Below are positions 43,505-52,683 of a stretch of DNA of 64,000 nucleotides, one piece after another; the first letter of the stretch is position 1, and every line of letters begins with the position of its first letter. The notes beneath the pieces were generated by a model. It was given only the letters and a program-made list of their open reading frames with translations, had not been told where the DNA came from and ran no database searches. The translations under genes were made by a program, and so were the position numbers. Source of the stretch: Streptomyces violaceoruber (GTDB lineage: Bacteria; Actinomycetota; Actinomycetes; Streptomycetales; Streptomycetaceae); NCBI GenBank assembly GCA_000720805.1, contig JODI01000008.1:1-64000 (forward strand), given 5' to 3'.

Positions 43505-43660
43505 TCCTTCTCGCCTACCGGGTTAGCTGACGGGTTCGGAGCAGGAAGGTCTCCTACGGACACCCTCGCGATGCGGGGGCGTCCGATTCACCCCAGGGAC
43601 TTCTGGTGTGGGTCCCCGGCTCCCCTGGCTCGCGCCATGTGGGGACTCGGCGATGACTGT
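43505..43660 (-). ncRNA. ydaO-type c-di-AMP riboswitch
   Basis: Read on the minus strand, the leader contains the ordered conserved blocks of the ydaO-yuaA motif: CGCCGAGTCCCC (43652-43641), GGGGACCCA (43617-43609), GGGGTGAATC (43594-43585), GTAGGAGACC (43557-43548) and CCGAACCCGTCAGCTAACC (43539-43521), then GGTAGGCGAGAAGGAAGG. The promoter lies upstream and the M23 gene begins 20 nt downstream. In the known class, c-di-AMP binding turns expression off. I do not see an obvious terminator stem between the aptamer and the start codon, so the output mechanism is unclear. Confidence 0.92.
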
Positions 43661-43705
43661 CCGGTGCCGCTGGTGCGGCGCGGTGCCTGACGGACAGCCC
43701 GGATG

Positions 43706-43735
43706 ACGCTAAACGGGGCAGGTTTCAATACCCAA
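43706..43735 (-). promoter_or_regulatory. Promoter of the riboswitch/M23 transcript
   Basis: On the minus strand TTGGGT (43735-43730) and TAGCGT (43711-43706) are separated by 18 nt, a good match to vegetative sigma-factor promoters of Streptomyces. The predicted transcript start near 43699 leaves room for the whole aptamer. Confidence 0.65.
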
Positions 43736-43807
43736 ACGGATCACGGCTTTTGTAGCGCACACCACAGGGCAGACAGGCAACCTCTCCCTCAATTCGGACA
43801 TCAGGGG

Positions 43808-43835
43808 GCCCTGGTGACCCACAGATCACCAGGGC
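43808..43835 (-). terminator. Terminator of the M16 peptidase operon
   Basis: GCCCTGGTGA and TCACCAGGGC form a perfect 10-bp stem with an 8-nt loop, 18 nt past the stop of the M16 gene on the minus strand. Confidence 0.8.
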
Positions 43836-43853
43836 TCCCGCGCGCGCGTGCCG

Positions 43854-45242
43854 CTACTCGGCCGACACGACCGTGACTTGGCCGATGCCCAGAGCCTCGA
43901 CGGGCTCCTTGATCTGCGCCGCATCACCGACGAGGACGGTCACCAGACGGTCCACCGGGAAGGCGCTGACGACCGCCGCGGTGGCCTCCACGGTGCCCGT
44001 CGACGCGAGCTGCCGGTACAGCGTCGCCTGGAAGTCGTCGGGCAGGTGCTGCTCGACCTGGTCCGCCAGCGTGCCCGCGACGGCCGCCGCGGTCTCGTAC
44101 TTCAGCGGCGCCACACCCACGAGGTTCTGGACGGCGACATCGCGCTCGGCGTCGGTCAGCCCCTCCGCGGCGAGCGTGCGCAGCACCGTCCACAGGTCCT
44201 GCAGGGCGGGACCGGTGTTCGGGGTGTCGACGGAGCCGCTGATGGCGAGCATCGCGGCGCCCGAGCCGTCGGCGGCCGAACGCAGGACCTGCCCGAACGC
44301 CCGTACGCCGTAGGTGTAGCCCTTCTCCTCGCGCAGGACGCGGTCCAGACGGGAGGTGAGGGTGCCGCCCAGGCAGTACGTGCCGAGGACCTGCGCGGGC
44401 CACACGCGCGCGTGCCGGTCGGGACCGATGCGGCCGATCAGCAGCTGCGTCTGGACGGCGCCGGGGCGGTCCACGATGACGACCCGGCCGGTGTCGTCGG
44501 CGGTCACCGGGGGCACCGGGCGGGGCTGGGCCGAGGAACCGGTCCAGGCGCCGAGCGTGTCGCCGAGGAGCGCGTCCAGGTCGACGCCGGTGAGGTCGCC
44601 CACCACCACGGCGGTGGCGGTGGCCGGACGGACGTGCTTCTCGTAGAAGGCACGTACGGCCGCGGAGTCGATGCTCGCGACCGTCTCCTCGGTGCCCTGG
44701 CGCGGACGCGACATGCGCGAGGTAGCGGGGAACAGCTCCTTGGAAAGCTCCTTGGCGGCCCGCCGGGAGGGGTTGGCCAGCTCGTGCGGAATCTCGTCGA
44801 GACGGTTGCGGACGAGCCGTTCGACCTCGCTGTCCGCGAACGCGGGTGCCCTGAGGGCGTCGGCGAGCAGTCCCAGGGCCTTGGCCAGGCGGGAGGCGGG
44901 GACTTCGAGGGAGAGGCGTACGCCGGGGTGGTCGGCGTGCGAGTCGAGGGTGGCGCCGCAGCGCTCCAGCTCGGCGGCGAACTCCTCGGCGGAGTGTTTG
45001 TCGGTGCCCTCGGAGAAGGCCCGCGCCATGATCGTGGCGACGCCGTCCAGGCCGGCCGGCTCGGCCTCCAGAGGCGCGTCGAGGAGCACCTCGACGGCGA
45101 CGACCTGCTGGCCGGGGCGGTGGCAGCGCAGGACCGTGAGCCCGTTGTCGAGCGTCCCGCGCTCGGGGGCGGGGAAGGCCCAGACCTTGGGCTCGCCCGC
45201 CTGCGGCTGAGGGTGGAATTCCATCGCGGCGAGCTCGGTCAC
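43854..45242 (-). CDS. M16-family peptidase-like protein, catalytically inactive partner
   Basis: GTG at 45242 overlaps the upstream gene (GTGA) and follows GAGGAGG; it gives 462 residues. It has the M16 fold (TLDNGLTVLRCHRPGQQVV, YTYGVRAFGQVL in the C-terminal half) but lacks the HxxEH zinc motif: the position reads GLDGVATIMARAFSEG. The C-terminal Arg/Tyr motif is kept (EEKGYTYGVRAF). In two-subunit M16B enzymes, one subunit has the zinc site and the other supplies Arg/Tyr. It is therefore the partner of the upstream gene product. Confidence 0.9.
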   Translation of the reverse strand: MTELAAMEFHPQPQAGEPKVWAFPAPERGTLDNGLTVLRCHRPGQQVVAVEVLLDAPLEAEPAGLDGVATIMARAFSEGTDKHSAEEFAAELERCGATLDSHADHPGVRLSLEVPASRLAKALGLLADALRAPAFADSEVERLVRNRLDEIPHELANPSRRAAKELSKELFPATSRMSRPRQGTEETVASIDSAAVRAFYEKHVRPATATAVVVGDLTGVDLDALLGDTLGAWTGSSAQPRPVPPVTADDTGRVVIVDRPGAVQTQLLIGRIGPDRHARVWPAQVLGTYCLGGTLTSRLDRVLREEKGYTYGVRAFGQVLRSAADGSGAAMLAISGSVDTPNTGPALQDLWTVLRTLAAEGLTDAERDVAVQNLVGVAPLKYETAAAVAGTLADQVEQHLPDDFQATLYRQLASTGTVEATAAVVSAFPVDRLVTVLVGDAAQIKEPVEALGIGQVTVVSAE

Positions 45243-46645
45243 TTGGCCGCCTCCTCGTTCTCGTCGGTGGCTTCCACGGTGGCCGCGGACTCCGGGTCGT
45301 CGGCTCCCTCGGCGTCCTCGGCGCTCTGGGCGATCTCGGCCGGGGCGGTGGGCTCGTAGACGAGCACCGCGCGGTTGTCGGGGCGCAGGCGGGCCTTGGC
45401 GACCTCCTGGACCTCCTCGGCGGTCACCTCGAGGACGCGCCGCACGGCGGTGAGGGCGAGCTGCGGGTCGCCGAACAGGACGGCGTACCGGCACAGTTCG
45501 TCGGCGCGGCCCGCGACCGTGCCGAGCCGGTCCAGCCACTCGCGCTCCAACTGGGCCTGGGCGCGCTCCATTTCCTCAGCCGTGGGGCCTTCCTCGGCGA
45601 ACCGGGCGAGCTCCTCGTCGATGGCGGCCTCGATGACCGGCACCTCGACGTCCCCGGAGGTCTTCACGTCCAGCCACCCCAGTGAGGGTGCCCCGGCCAG
45701 CCGCAGCAGGCCGAAGCCCGCCGCGACGGCCGTACGGTCACGCCGAACGAGCCGGTTGTAGAGGCGGGAGGACTCGCCGCCGCCGAGGACGGTGAGCGCC
45801 AGGTCGGCCGCGTCGCACGCGCGCGTGCCGTCCTCGGGCAGCCGGTAGGCGGCCATCAGGGCGCGCGCCGGGACCTCTTCCTCGACGACCTCGCGCAGCT
45901 GCTCGCCGATGACGTCGGGCAGCGAGCCGTCCCGCGGGGCGGGCTTGCCGTCGTGCGCCGGGATGGACCCGAAGTACTTCTCGATCCACGCGAGCGTCCG
46001 CTCCGGGTCGATGTCGCCGACCACCGACAGGACGGCGTTGTTGGGCGCGTAGTACGTACGGAAGAACGCCCGCGCGTCCTCCAGGGTGGCCGCGTCCAGG
46101 TCGGCCATCGAGCCGATCGGGGTGTGGTGGTAGGGGTGGCCCTCCGGGTAGGCGAGCGCGGTCAGCTTCTCGAACGCCGTGCCGTAGGGGACGTTGTCGT
46201 AGCGCTGGCGGCGCTCGTTCTTGACGACGTCGCGCTGGTTCTCCATCGACTCGTCGTCCAGGGCGGCCAGCAGCGAGCCCATGCGGTCGGCCTCCAGCCA
46301 GAGGGCGAGCTCCAGCTGGTGGGTCGGCATGGTCTCGAAGTAGTTGGTGCGCTCGAAGCTGGTGGTGCCGTTGAGCGAGCCGCCCGCACCCTGGATCAGC
46401 TCGAAGTGGCCGTTGCCCTTGACCTGCCCCGAGCCCTGGAACATCAAGTGCTCGAAAAGGTGAGCCAGACCGGTACGCCCCTTGACCTCGTGGCGCGAAC
46501 CGACGTCGTACCAGAGGCACACCGCCGCGACCGGGGTCAGGTGGTCCTCGGAGAGCACCACGCGCAGGCCGTTGGCCAGGCGGTGCTCGCTCGCTGTCAG
46601 GCCCCCGGAGCCTGCCTGGGCTGTGGCCGTGTGACCCATGGGCAT
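45239..46645 (-). CDS. M16-family zinc peptidase, catalytic partner
   Basis: ATG at 46645 (MPMGHTATAQAGSG) after AAGGGA gives 468 residues; ATG at 46639 is an alternative. The inverted zinc motif HLFEHLMFQG is present, with downstream Glu (ENQRDVVKNERRQRYD). The C-terminal end is an acidic Glu/Ala tail (AEDAEGADDPESAATVEATD). It forms a two-gene operon with the inactive subunit, overlapping by 4 nt. It should degrade peptides inside a closed two-subunit chamber. The gene has no signal peptide. Confidence 0.92.
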   Translation of the reverse strand: MPMGHTATAQAGSGGLTASEHRLANGLRVVLSEDHLTPVAAVCLWYDVGSRHEVKGRTGLAHLFEHLMFQGSGQVKGNGHFELIQGAGGSLNGTTSFERTNYFETMPTHQLELALWLEADRMGSLLAALDDESMENQRDVVKNERRQRYDNVPYGTAFEKLTALAYPEGHPYHHTPIGSMADLDAATLEDARAFFRTYYAPNNAVLSVVGDIDPERTLAWIEKYFGSIPAHDGKPAPRDGSLPDVIGEQLREVVEEEVPARALMAAYRLPEDGTRACDAADLALTVLGGGESSRLYNRLVRRDRTAVAAGFGLLRLAGAPSLGWLDVKTSGDVEVPVIEAAIDEELARFAEEGPTAEEMERAQAQLEREWLDRLGTVAGRADELCRYAVLFGDPQLALTAVRRVLEVTAEEVQEVAKARLRPDNRAVLVYEPTAPAEIAQSAEDAEGADDPESAATVEATDENEEAAK

Positions 46646-47555
46646 GTACGTCCCTTCGATCGGGGTCGCGGTCCTGGAAACCGCGGTCTTCCTGCCGGTC
46701 CTGCCACTGTATGCAGCGTGCGGACCCTCGGCGAAGTTCCCGGACGAGGTACGCCCTGAGCGAGATCGGCGCGGGCGAGGGCCCGGGGAGGCCGGGGTGG
46801 GCTGAGGAAGGGTGCGGGAGGACAGGGCGGGGCGGACGGCGGGTCGACGTCGGAGGGGAGACCGAGGCGGGCCGGCGGAGAGGCGGAGTCCGGCGGCGGG
46901 CCGAGGCCGGTGGAGCAGCCGACGCAGGCGGGGGCCCGGGCCGCAGGAGAGGCCGACGCAAGGCGGCGGGTGGGTTTCGGAAGGGTCACCGAAGCCGACA
47001 GCCGGCCGACGCCGCAGAGGCCGAAGCCGGCAGCCGGGCCGGGAACTGCGAGACCACCGTCTGCCCCAGGCAGAGACCACCCGCCTCGACCTGGCGGTCA
47101 CTACCGCCGAAGCCGAAGGCGGAACGGCAGGCCGCAGACCGAGAAGCCGCCGCGGCGCGGCTGCGGGCAGACGCCGGAGCAGGGGCCGAGGCCTGCGACC
47201 GGGCCCAGCGGCGGGACGGCGCCGGAGCGGAGGCCGAGGCGGGTGGTCGGCGCGGTGCCGTAGCCTGCGGGCAGTTGTGCCGCCGGGGCGGCACACAGCG
47301 GCGCGGGCGGCACCGTGCCGGCGCCGGGCCAAGCGCCTTATGTCGGGTCCGGTCCGTCGTTGTCAGTGTCGCGGTCCACAATGGTCCGCGTCAGAACCCG
47401 TTCACGCTTCAGCAAGCAAGAGTGAGCCGGAGGGGCGCGTCGGTGCCGAGAGGGCGATCGCGCGAAGGCCCGCAGGGCTGAGCACGGTCGCCCTGTCGAC
47501 ACCGACATGAGCACCCCGCAGGCGAGCGACCAGCAAACAGGAGGAGCCGGCAGCG
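46646..47555. other. 900-bp intergenic region with purine-rich imperfect repeats before parC
   Basis: No gene is recognised. From about 46790 to 47330 the plus strand is built of short GCCGAGGC, GGCCGAAGCC and GACGCCGGAG-like units with occasional GCAGAGAC breaks. Frames on either strand translate to Pro/Ala/Ser/Arg low-complexity sequence. The promoter of the M16 operon is expected near 46650-46740 and that of parC near 47340-47540. It could be a decayed repeat-protein gene or a structured spacer. Confidence 0.5.
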
Positions 47556-50012
47556 ATGGCCCGCCGCAGCACGAAGACCCCGCCGCCCGACGACTCGTAC
47601 GAGGAGCGGATCCTCGACATCGACGTCGTGGACGAGATGAAGGGCTCGTACCTCGAGTACGCGTACTCGGTCATCTACTCCCGCGCCCTCCCGGACGCCC
47701 GGGACGGCTTGAAGCCGGTACACCGGCGCATCGTGTACCAAATGAACGAGATGGGCCTGCGCCCCGACCGCGGCTACGTGAAGTGCGCCCGCGTCGTCGG
47801 CGAGGTCATGGGCAAGCTGCACCCGCACGGCGACGCGTCGATCTACGACGCCCTGGTGCGCATGGCCCAGCCCTTCTCGATGCGCGTCCCCCTGGTCGAC
47901 GGCCACGGCAACTTCGGATCCCTCGGGAACGACGACCCGCCGGCCGCCATGCGGTACACCGAGTGCCGGATGGCCGAGGCCACGAGCCTGATGACGGAGT
48001 CCATCGACGAGGACACCGTCGACTTCGCCCCCAACTACGACGGCCAGGAACAGGAGCCGGCGGCCCTGCCCGCCGCCTTCCCGAACCTGCTCGTGAACGG
48101 CGCGTCGGGCATCGCGGTCGGCATGGCCACGAACATGCCCCCGCACAACCTCTCCGAGGTCATCGCGGCCGCCCGCCACCTGATCCGCTACCCGAACGCG
48201 GACCTGGACGCCCTGATGCGGCACGTCCCCGGTCCCGACCTGCCCACCGGCGGACGGATCGTCGGCCTGACCGGCATCCGCGACGCGTACGAGACGGGCC
48301 GCGGCACCTTCAAGATCCGCGCGACGGTCGCGGTGGACAACGTGACGGCGCGCCGCAAGGGCCTCGTCGTCACCGAGTTGCCCTTCTCGGTCGGCCCGGA
48401 GAAGGTGATCGCCAAGATCAAGGACCTGGTCGGCTCGAAGAAGCTGCAGGGCATCGCCGACGTCAAGGACCTCACCGACCGCGCGCACGGCCTGCGCCTG
48501 GTCATCGAGATCAAGAACGGCTTCGTACCGGAGGCCGTCCTGGAGCAGCTCTACAAGCTGACCCCCATGGAGGAGTCCTTCGGCGTCAACAACGTGGCGC
48601 TGGTGGACGGCCAGCCCCTCACCCTGGGCCTCAAGGAGCTCCTTGAGGTCTACCTCGACCACCGTTTCGAGGTCGTGCGCCGCCGCAGCGAGTTCCGTCG
48701 CACCAAGCGGCGCGACCGGCTGCACCTGGTGGAGGGCCTGCTCACCGCGCTGATCGACATCGACGAGGTGATCCGGCTCATCCGCTCCAGCGAGAACTCC
48801 GCCGAGGCGAAGCAGCGCCTGATGGAGACCTTCTCGCTGTCGGAGATCCAGACCCAGTACATCCTCGACACGCCCCTGCGCCGCCTCACCAAGTTCGACC
48901 GTATCGAGTTGGAGGCGGAGAAGGAGCGGCTCAACGAGGAGATCGCGGAGCTGACCCGGATCCTGGAGTCGGACGCCGAGCTGCGCAAGCTGGTCTCCGC
49001 CGAACTGGCCGCGGTGGCGAAGAAGTTCGGCACCGAGCGGCGTACGGTCCTGCTGGAGTCGGCCGGCGCCCCGGCGGCCGCCGTGCCGCTCCAGGTGGCC
49101 GACGACCCGTGCCGGGTGCTCCTCTCCTCGACGGGCCTGCTGGCCCGTACGGCGAACGGCGAGCCGTTCCCGGAGGACCCCGACGCCAGGCGCACCAAGC
49201 ACGACGTGATCGTCTCGGCGGTGCCGGCCACCGCGCGTGGCGAGATCGGCGTGGTGACGTCGGGCGGGCGCCTGCTGCGGGTGAACGTGGTCGACCTGCC
49301 GCAGCTCCCGGACACGGCGACCGCGCCGAACCTCTCCGGCGGTGCTCCGATCGCGGAGTTCGTCTCCCTGGAGGGGGATGAGACGGTCATCTGTCTGACC
49401 ACCCTCGACGAGTCGTCCCCGGGCCTCGCGATCGGCACCGCACAGGGCGTCGTCAAGCGCGTGGTCCCGGACTACCCGGCCAACAAGGACGAGCTGGAGG
49501 TCATCACCCTCAAGGAGGGCGACCGGATCGTCGGGGCGATCGAGCTGCGCACCGGCGAGGAGGACCTGGTCTTCATCACCGACGACGCGCAACTTTTGCG
49601 CTTCCAGGCCTCCCAGGTCCGCCCCCAGGGCCGTCCTGCGGGCGGCGTGGCGGGCGTCAAGCTGGCGGAGGGCGCGAAGGTGATCTCCTTCACGGCCGTG
49701 GACCCGGCGGTGGACGCGGTGGTGTTCACGGTCGCCGGCTCGCGCGGCACGCTGGACGACTCCGTGCAGACGACGGCCAAGCTGACCCCGTTCGACCAGT
49801 ACCCGCGCAAGGGCCGCGCCACCGGCGGTGTCCGCTGCCAGCGCTTCCTCAAGGGCGAGGACTGCCTGTCCCTGGCCTGGGCGGGCGCCACCCCGGCCAA
49901 GGCAGCCCAGAAGAACGGCACCCCGGCCGACCTCCCCGAGATGGACCCGCGCCGCGACGGCTCGGGCGTGTCGCTGGGGAAGACGGTGGCGGTGGTGGCG
50001 GGGCCGGTTTAA
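47556..50012 (+). CDS. parC: DNA topoisomerase IV subunit A
   Basis: The 818 residues are a complete type IIA topoisomerase A subunit: [13 protein letters not shown], the resistance-determining region [15 protein letters not shown], catalytic Tyr134 in [10 protein letters not shown], and a C-terminal beta-pinwheel ([47 protein letters not shown]). The pinwheel lacks a clear GyrA box, which supports ParC over GyrA. It decatenates chromosomes. ATG at 47556 follows GGAGGAG. The stop overlaps the convergent GTPase gene. Confidence 0.92.
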   Translation: MARRSTKTPPPDDSYEERILDIDVVDEMKGSYLEYAYSVIYSRALPDARDGLKPVHRRIVYQMNEMGLRPDRGYVKCARVVGEVMGKLHPHGDASIYDALVRMAQPFSMRVPLVDGHGNFGSLGNDDPPAAMRYTECRMAEATSLMTESIDEDTVDFAPNYDGQEQEPAALPAAFPNLLVNGASGIAVGMATNMPPHNLSEVIAAARHLIRYPNADLDALMRHVPGPDLPTGGRIVGLTGIRDAYETGRGTFKIRATVAVDNVTARRKGLVVTELPFSVGPEKVIAKIKDLVGSKKLQGIADVKDLTDRAHGLRLVIEIKNGFVPEAVLEQLYKLTPMEESFGVNNVALVDGQPLTLGLKELLEVYLDHRFEVVRRRSEFRRTKRRDRLHLVEGLLTALIDIDEVIRLIRSSENSAEAKQRLMETFSLSEIQTQYILDTPLRRLTKFDRIELEAEKERLNEEIAELTRILESDAELRKLVSAELAAVAKKFGTERRTVLLESAGAPAAAVPLQVADDPCRVLLSSTGLLARTANGEPFPEDPDARRTKHDVIVSAVPATARGEIGVVTSGGRLLRVNVVDLPQLPDTATAPNLSGGAPIAEFVSLEGDETVICLTTLDESSPGLAIGTAQGVVKRVVPDYPANKDELEVITLKEGDRIVGAIELRTGEEDLVFITDDAQLLRFQASQVRPQGRPAGGVAGVKLAEGAKVISFTAVDPAVDAVVFTVAGSRGTLDDSVQTTAKLTPFDQYPRKGRATGGVRCQRFLKGEDCLSLAWAGATPAKAAQKNGTPADLPEMDPRRDGSGVSLGKTVAVVAGPV

Positions 50013-51262
50013 GCCAGGCCAAGTTCAGGGCCCTCCTGGGGACCCTCGTCCTCCGGGTCGCGCACGTAGCGCAGAACGCCCCACATGCCGTGCTCGTCGG
50101 CGTGTGGGGCGTCGCTCTTGCACCCCTCCAACTCCTTGCCGAGGGCGGCGGCGTCGATGCCGGAACCGATGAGCACGAGCTGTGTGAGACGGGCGTCGGC
50201 AGCAGCCCACCGCTCCGTATAGAACCGGAGGAACCGCCCGACGGCGTGGACGGCGTAGCGGTTGCGGACGTCGTACGGCCCGAAGTCGACATACCCCTTG
50301 ATCCGGTACAGCCTCTCGGGCCTGCCGTCGAGGAACTGCATCAACCGGCGCGGGTCGAGGGGCACTTCGGAGGAGAAGGACAGGCTGTCGTAGGCGGAGT
50401 GCAGATGGCCTGCGTGCTCGTCCCCGTCCGAGTGATCATGAAGATCGTCGAAGGAGAGCTGCCCGACGCGCTCCTCGCTCGGCCGGCAGTCGAACAGGAA
50501 CTCGGGATCGATACGGCCGTAGCGGGCCGGCACGACGGCGGCGCGGTCCGTCAGCGAGCGGACGAGGTCGAGGACGCGGCCGGCATCCGGCGCCCTGTCC
50601 AGCTTGTTGACGACGACCAGGTCGGCGAGAGCGAGGTGCCGGTCGATCTCGGGATGCTTCGCCCGGGTGTCGTCGAACTCGGCGGCGTCGACGACCTCGA
50701 CGAGCCCGCCGTACACGATTCCGGGATGCTCGCTGGCGAGCACCATACGGACGAGTTCCCGGGGCTCGGCGATCCCGCTGGCCTCGATGACGATGACGTC
50801 GATACCGGCGGCGGGATGCGCGAGCCGTTCGAGATAGACATCCAGCTCACTGGCGTCGACGGCACAGCACAGACACCCGTTGCCGAGGGACACGGTGGAG
50901 TCCCCGAGCGCGCCCGCGACGGCCATCGCGTCGATCTCGATGGCCCCGAAGTCGTTGACGATGGCGCCGATACGGCTGCCGCCGCCGTGGTGGAGCAGAT
51001 GGTTCAGGAGAGTGGTCTTGCCGGAACCCAGGAATCCGGCGAGCACGATGACGGGAATCTGACGCGGGCGGGGGCTCGGGCCGATGCTCGTCCCCGGCCC
51101 CAGGCCCAGGTCCAGGCCGCCGTACGACTCCGCGGCCGCGGTCGGGGGCGGGGCGGTGTCTGTGCCGGCGCCGCCGGTGGGGCCGGCGAAGGTGCCCGTG
51201 CCAGGCGGGATGCCGGTTCCGGAATGCTCGCCTGCGCTCGGATGCGGGCTCGGCTGGCTCAA
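50009..51262 (-). CDS. COG0523 (CobW/ZNG1-type) GTPase metallochaperone
   Basis: I chose TTG at 51262 because GAGAGAGG lies 7 nt upstream; it gives 417 residues. After a Gly/Pro-rich disordered lead, the GTPase has Walker A LAGFLGSGKTTLLNHLL, NDFGAIEIDA, the hallmark metal motif GNGCLCCAVDAS (CxCC), IEASGIAEPRELV and VVNKLD. The C-terminal CobW_C domain follows a His-rich loop (DDLHDHSDGDEHAGHLH). Family members deliver zinc or cobalt to client enzymes. I see no obvious Zur site upstream. Confidence 0.88.
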   Translation of the reverse strand: MSQPSPHPSAGEHSGTGIPPGTGTFAGPTGGAGTDTAPPPTAAAESYGGLDLGLGPGTSIGPSPRPRQIPVIVLAGFLGSGKTTLLNHLLHHGGGSRIGAIVNDFGAIEIDAMAVAGALGDSTVSLGNGCLCCAVDASELDVYLERLAHPAAGIDVIVIEASGIAEPRELVRMVLASEHPGIVYGGLVEVVDAAEFDDTRAKHPEIDRHLALADLVVVNKLDRAPDAGRVLDLVRSLTDRAAVVPARYGRIDPEFLFDCRPSEERVGQLSFDDLHDHSDGDEHAGHLHSAYDSLSFSSEVPLDPRRLMQFLDGRPERLYRIKGYVDFGPYDVRNRYAVHAVGRFLRFYTERWAAADARLTQLVLIGSGIDAAALGKELEGCKSDAPHADEHGMWGVLRYVRDPEDEGPQEGPELGLA

Positions 51263-51585
51263 CGTGCGACCTCTCTCACACCGACGCGTGCACCGGCTCA
51301 CGGCTCGGCGCGCGTACGAGGATTGAATGCGGCCCCAGGATACGAGCCGGGAGAATCACCGCGAAGTGAACGATTGTTAGCAGCGTTTCAGGGGCAGACG
51401 TTGGGCAAGGCGCCGGTTCGTGCGACCCTCGCTTCCCTCCGTGCGCCTCCTCTCCGCCTCCCCCGCCGATCAGAGCCGCTCGGCACCCTGGGAGACGGCA
51501 AGCGCCGCCCACCGCTCGCCGGTCCCCTACAGTCGACCCGCACCCCGACGACCGGCGGACGCCGCCTGATTCGGGGGTTGTTCAC
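51263..51585. other. Divergent intergenic region
   Basis: There are 323 bp without a recognised gene between the COG0523 GTPase and the DUF6082 gene. Promoters for both should lie here. No metal-regulator palindrome was recognised. Confidence 0.4.
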
Positions 51586-52137
51586 ATGGCCGCACGGAAC
51601 TTCGGAGTACAGAGCTTGGGCTCCGTCGCGGCGGCGGGCCTGATGCTCGCCACCGCCACGGTGACTCTTGCCTCGCGTCAACGGCGCCTCGAAGAGGCAC
51701 GGCTGCAGGTGAAGCGCCTGGAGTTGGAGGAGCGGGCATCCCGGCGCCGGGCACTGGCGCATCAACAGCGCATGCACTGGGAGTTGCTGGTCAAGGCGAT
51801 CGACGACCCCTCCCTCGCCGAGGTGATCGACACCTACGACAAGAGCATCCCCGCCGCGAAACGGCGCCAGTACTTCTACGCCAACGCCTGGTACGTCAAT
51901 CTGTACCACCTCTACCGCGCGGGCATCCTGGACCAGGAGGAGCTGTACGGACACCTGCGCGAGCTCTTCCAGAGCCCTCTTCTGCGGGAGTACTGGGAGG
52001 CCTCGAAGGGGCAGCGCGCGACGCTGAAGAACGCCTCGGACGAGGCCAGGATCGGACTCATGGTCGACGGCCTCATCAAGGACCTGGACGAGGCCGACAC
52101 GGACGAATGGTGGGTGGTGGGCAACCCGCCCACGTGA
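51586..52137 (+). CDS. DUF6082-type protein, single membrane anchor
   Basis: There are 183 residues. The N-terminus has one hydrophobic helix (LGSVAAAGLMLATATVTLAS), then a basic coiled coil (QRRLEEARLQVKRLELEERA), then a helical domain (WELLVKAIDDPSLAEVIDTY, FYANAWYVNLYHLYRAGIL, REYWEASKGQRATLKN) characteristic of DUF6082 proteins, which are abundant in Streptomyces and have no known function. ATG at 51586 follows GGGGG. It is probably tail-in-cytosol and membrane-tethered. Confidence 0.75.
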   Translation: MAARNFGVQSLGSVAAAGLMLATATVTLASRQRRLEEARLQVKRLELEERASRRRALAHQQRMHWELLVKAIDDPSLAEVIDTYDKSIPAAKRRQYFYANAWYVNLYHLYRAGILDQEELYGHLRELFQSPLLREYWEASKGQRATLKNASDEARIGLMVDGLIKDLDEADTDEWWVVGNPPT

Positions 52138-52272
52138 TCGCCGCACGCGGTCAACACCGTCCCGGAAGCGACACGGCCAGGTGGTCTTTACAGATGCAGC
52201 GCCGTATGCCACACGGGCCCCTATACGCTGCTGCCACCACTCTGCCCACATCATCGCTAAGGACCAGTACCC

Positions 52273-52509
52273 TTGAAAATCGTGCGCCGCATCGGTGTGC
52301 CTCCGAGTGCCCGTGGCAGTGCCTCAGGAGCCAACTGCCCGGACCTGTTCGAGCTGAGCGACGGCAATTTCGCCGTCATCGGCACCGAGGCCACCGAGGC
52401 GCTGGAGCGTGAACTCCCCGCCGACGCCTCCCGTGGCGACTACGAGCGCATCGTCATCGTCAGCCGGGAGACCCTGATTCGGGCCAAGGCGGACATCCCC
52501 GACGCCTGA
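52273..52509 (+). CDS. Small conserved Streptomyces protein of 78 residues
   Basis: TTG at 52273 follows AAGGACCAGTACCC. The product (MKIVRRIGVPPSARGSASGA, then CPDLFELSDGNFAVIGTEAT and IVIVSRETLIRAKADIPDA) is acidic and beta-rich. I recall many Streptomyces paralogues with CPDIFEL/FAVIG motifs, often beside helix-turn-helix regulators or DUF397 genes. There is no such neighbour here; DUF6082 is upstream. No function is assigned. Confidence 0.65.
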   Translation: MKIVRRIGVPPSARGSASGANCPDLFELSDGNFAVIGTEATEALERELPADASRGDYERIVIVSRETLIRAKADIPDA

Positions 52510-52646
52510 CCTCCTCCTGCGGGCACGCGTCGACCACCGGACTCGTCCCGTCCAGCCGCTCCCGGCCGCCCAGAACCGCTGAGCGCCCCGGGCACCGACC
52601 AGCGAGCAGTTCGTCACCCCGTCCCTGCTCGGTCACCACCCGATGA

Positions 52647-52673
52647 GGCCTGGCGCCAGAACGGCACCAGGCC
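52647..52673 (-). terminator. Terminator of the citrate synthase gene
   Basis: GGCCTGGCGCC (52647-52657) and GGCACCAGGCC (52663-52673) form an 11-bp stem with one G-U pair, 10 nt past the citrate synthase stop on the minus strand. Confidence 0.7.
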
Positions 52674-52683
52674 ACACGCGTGG

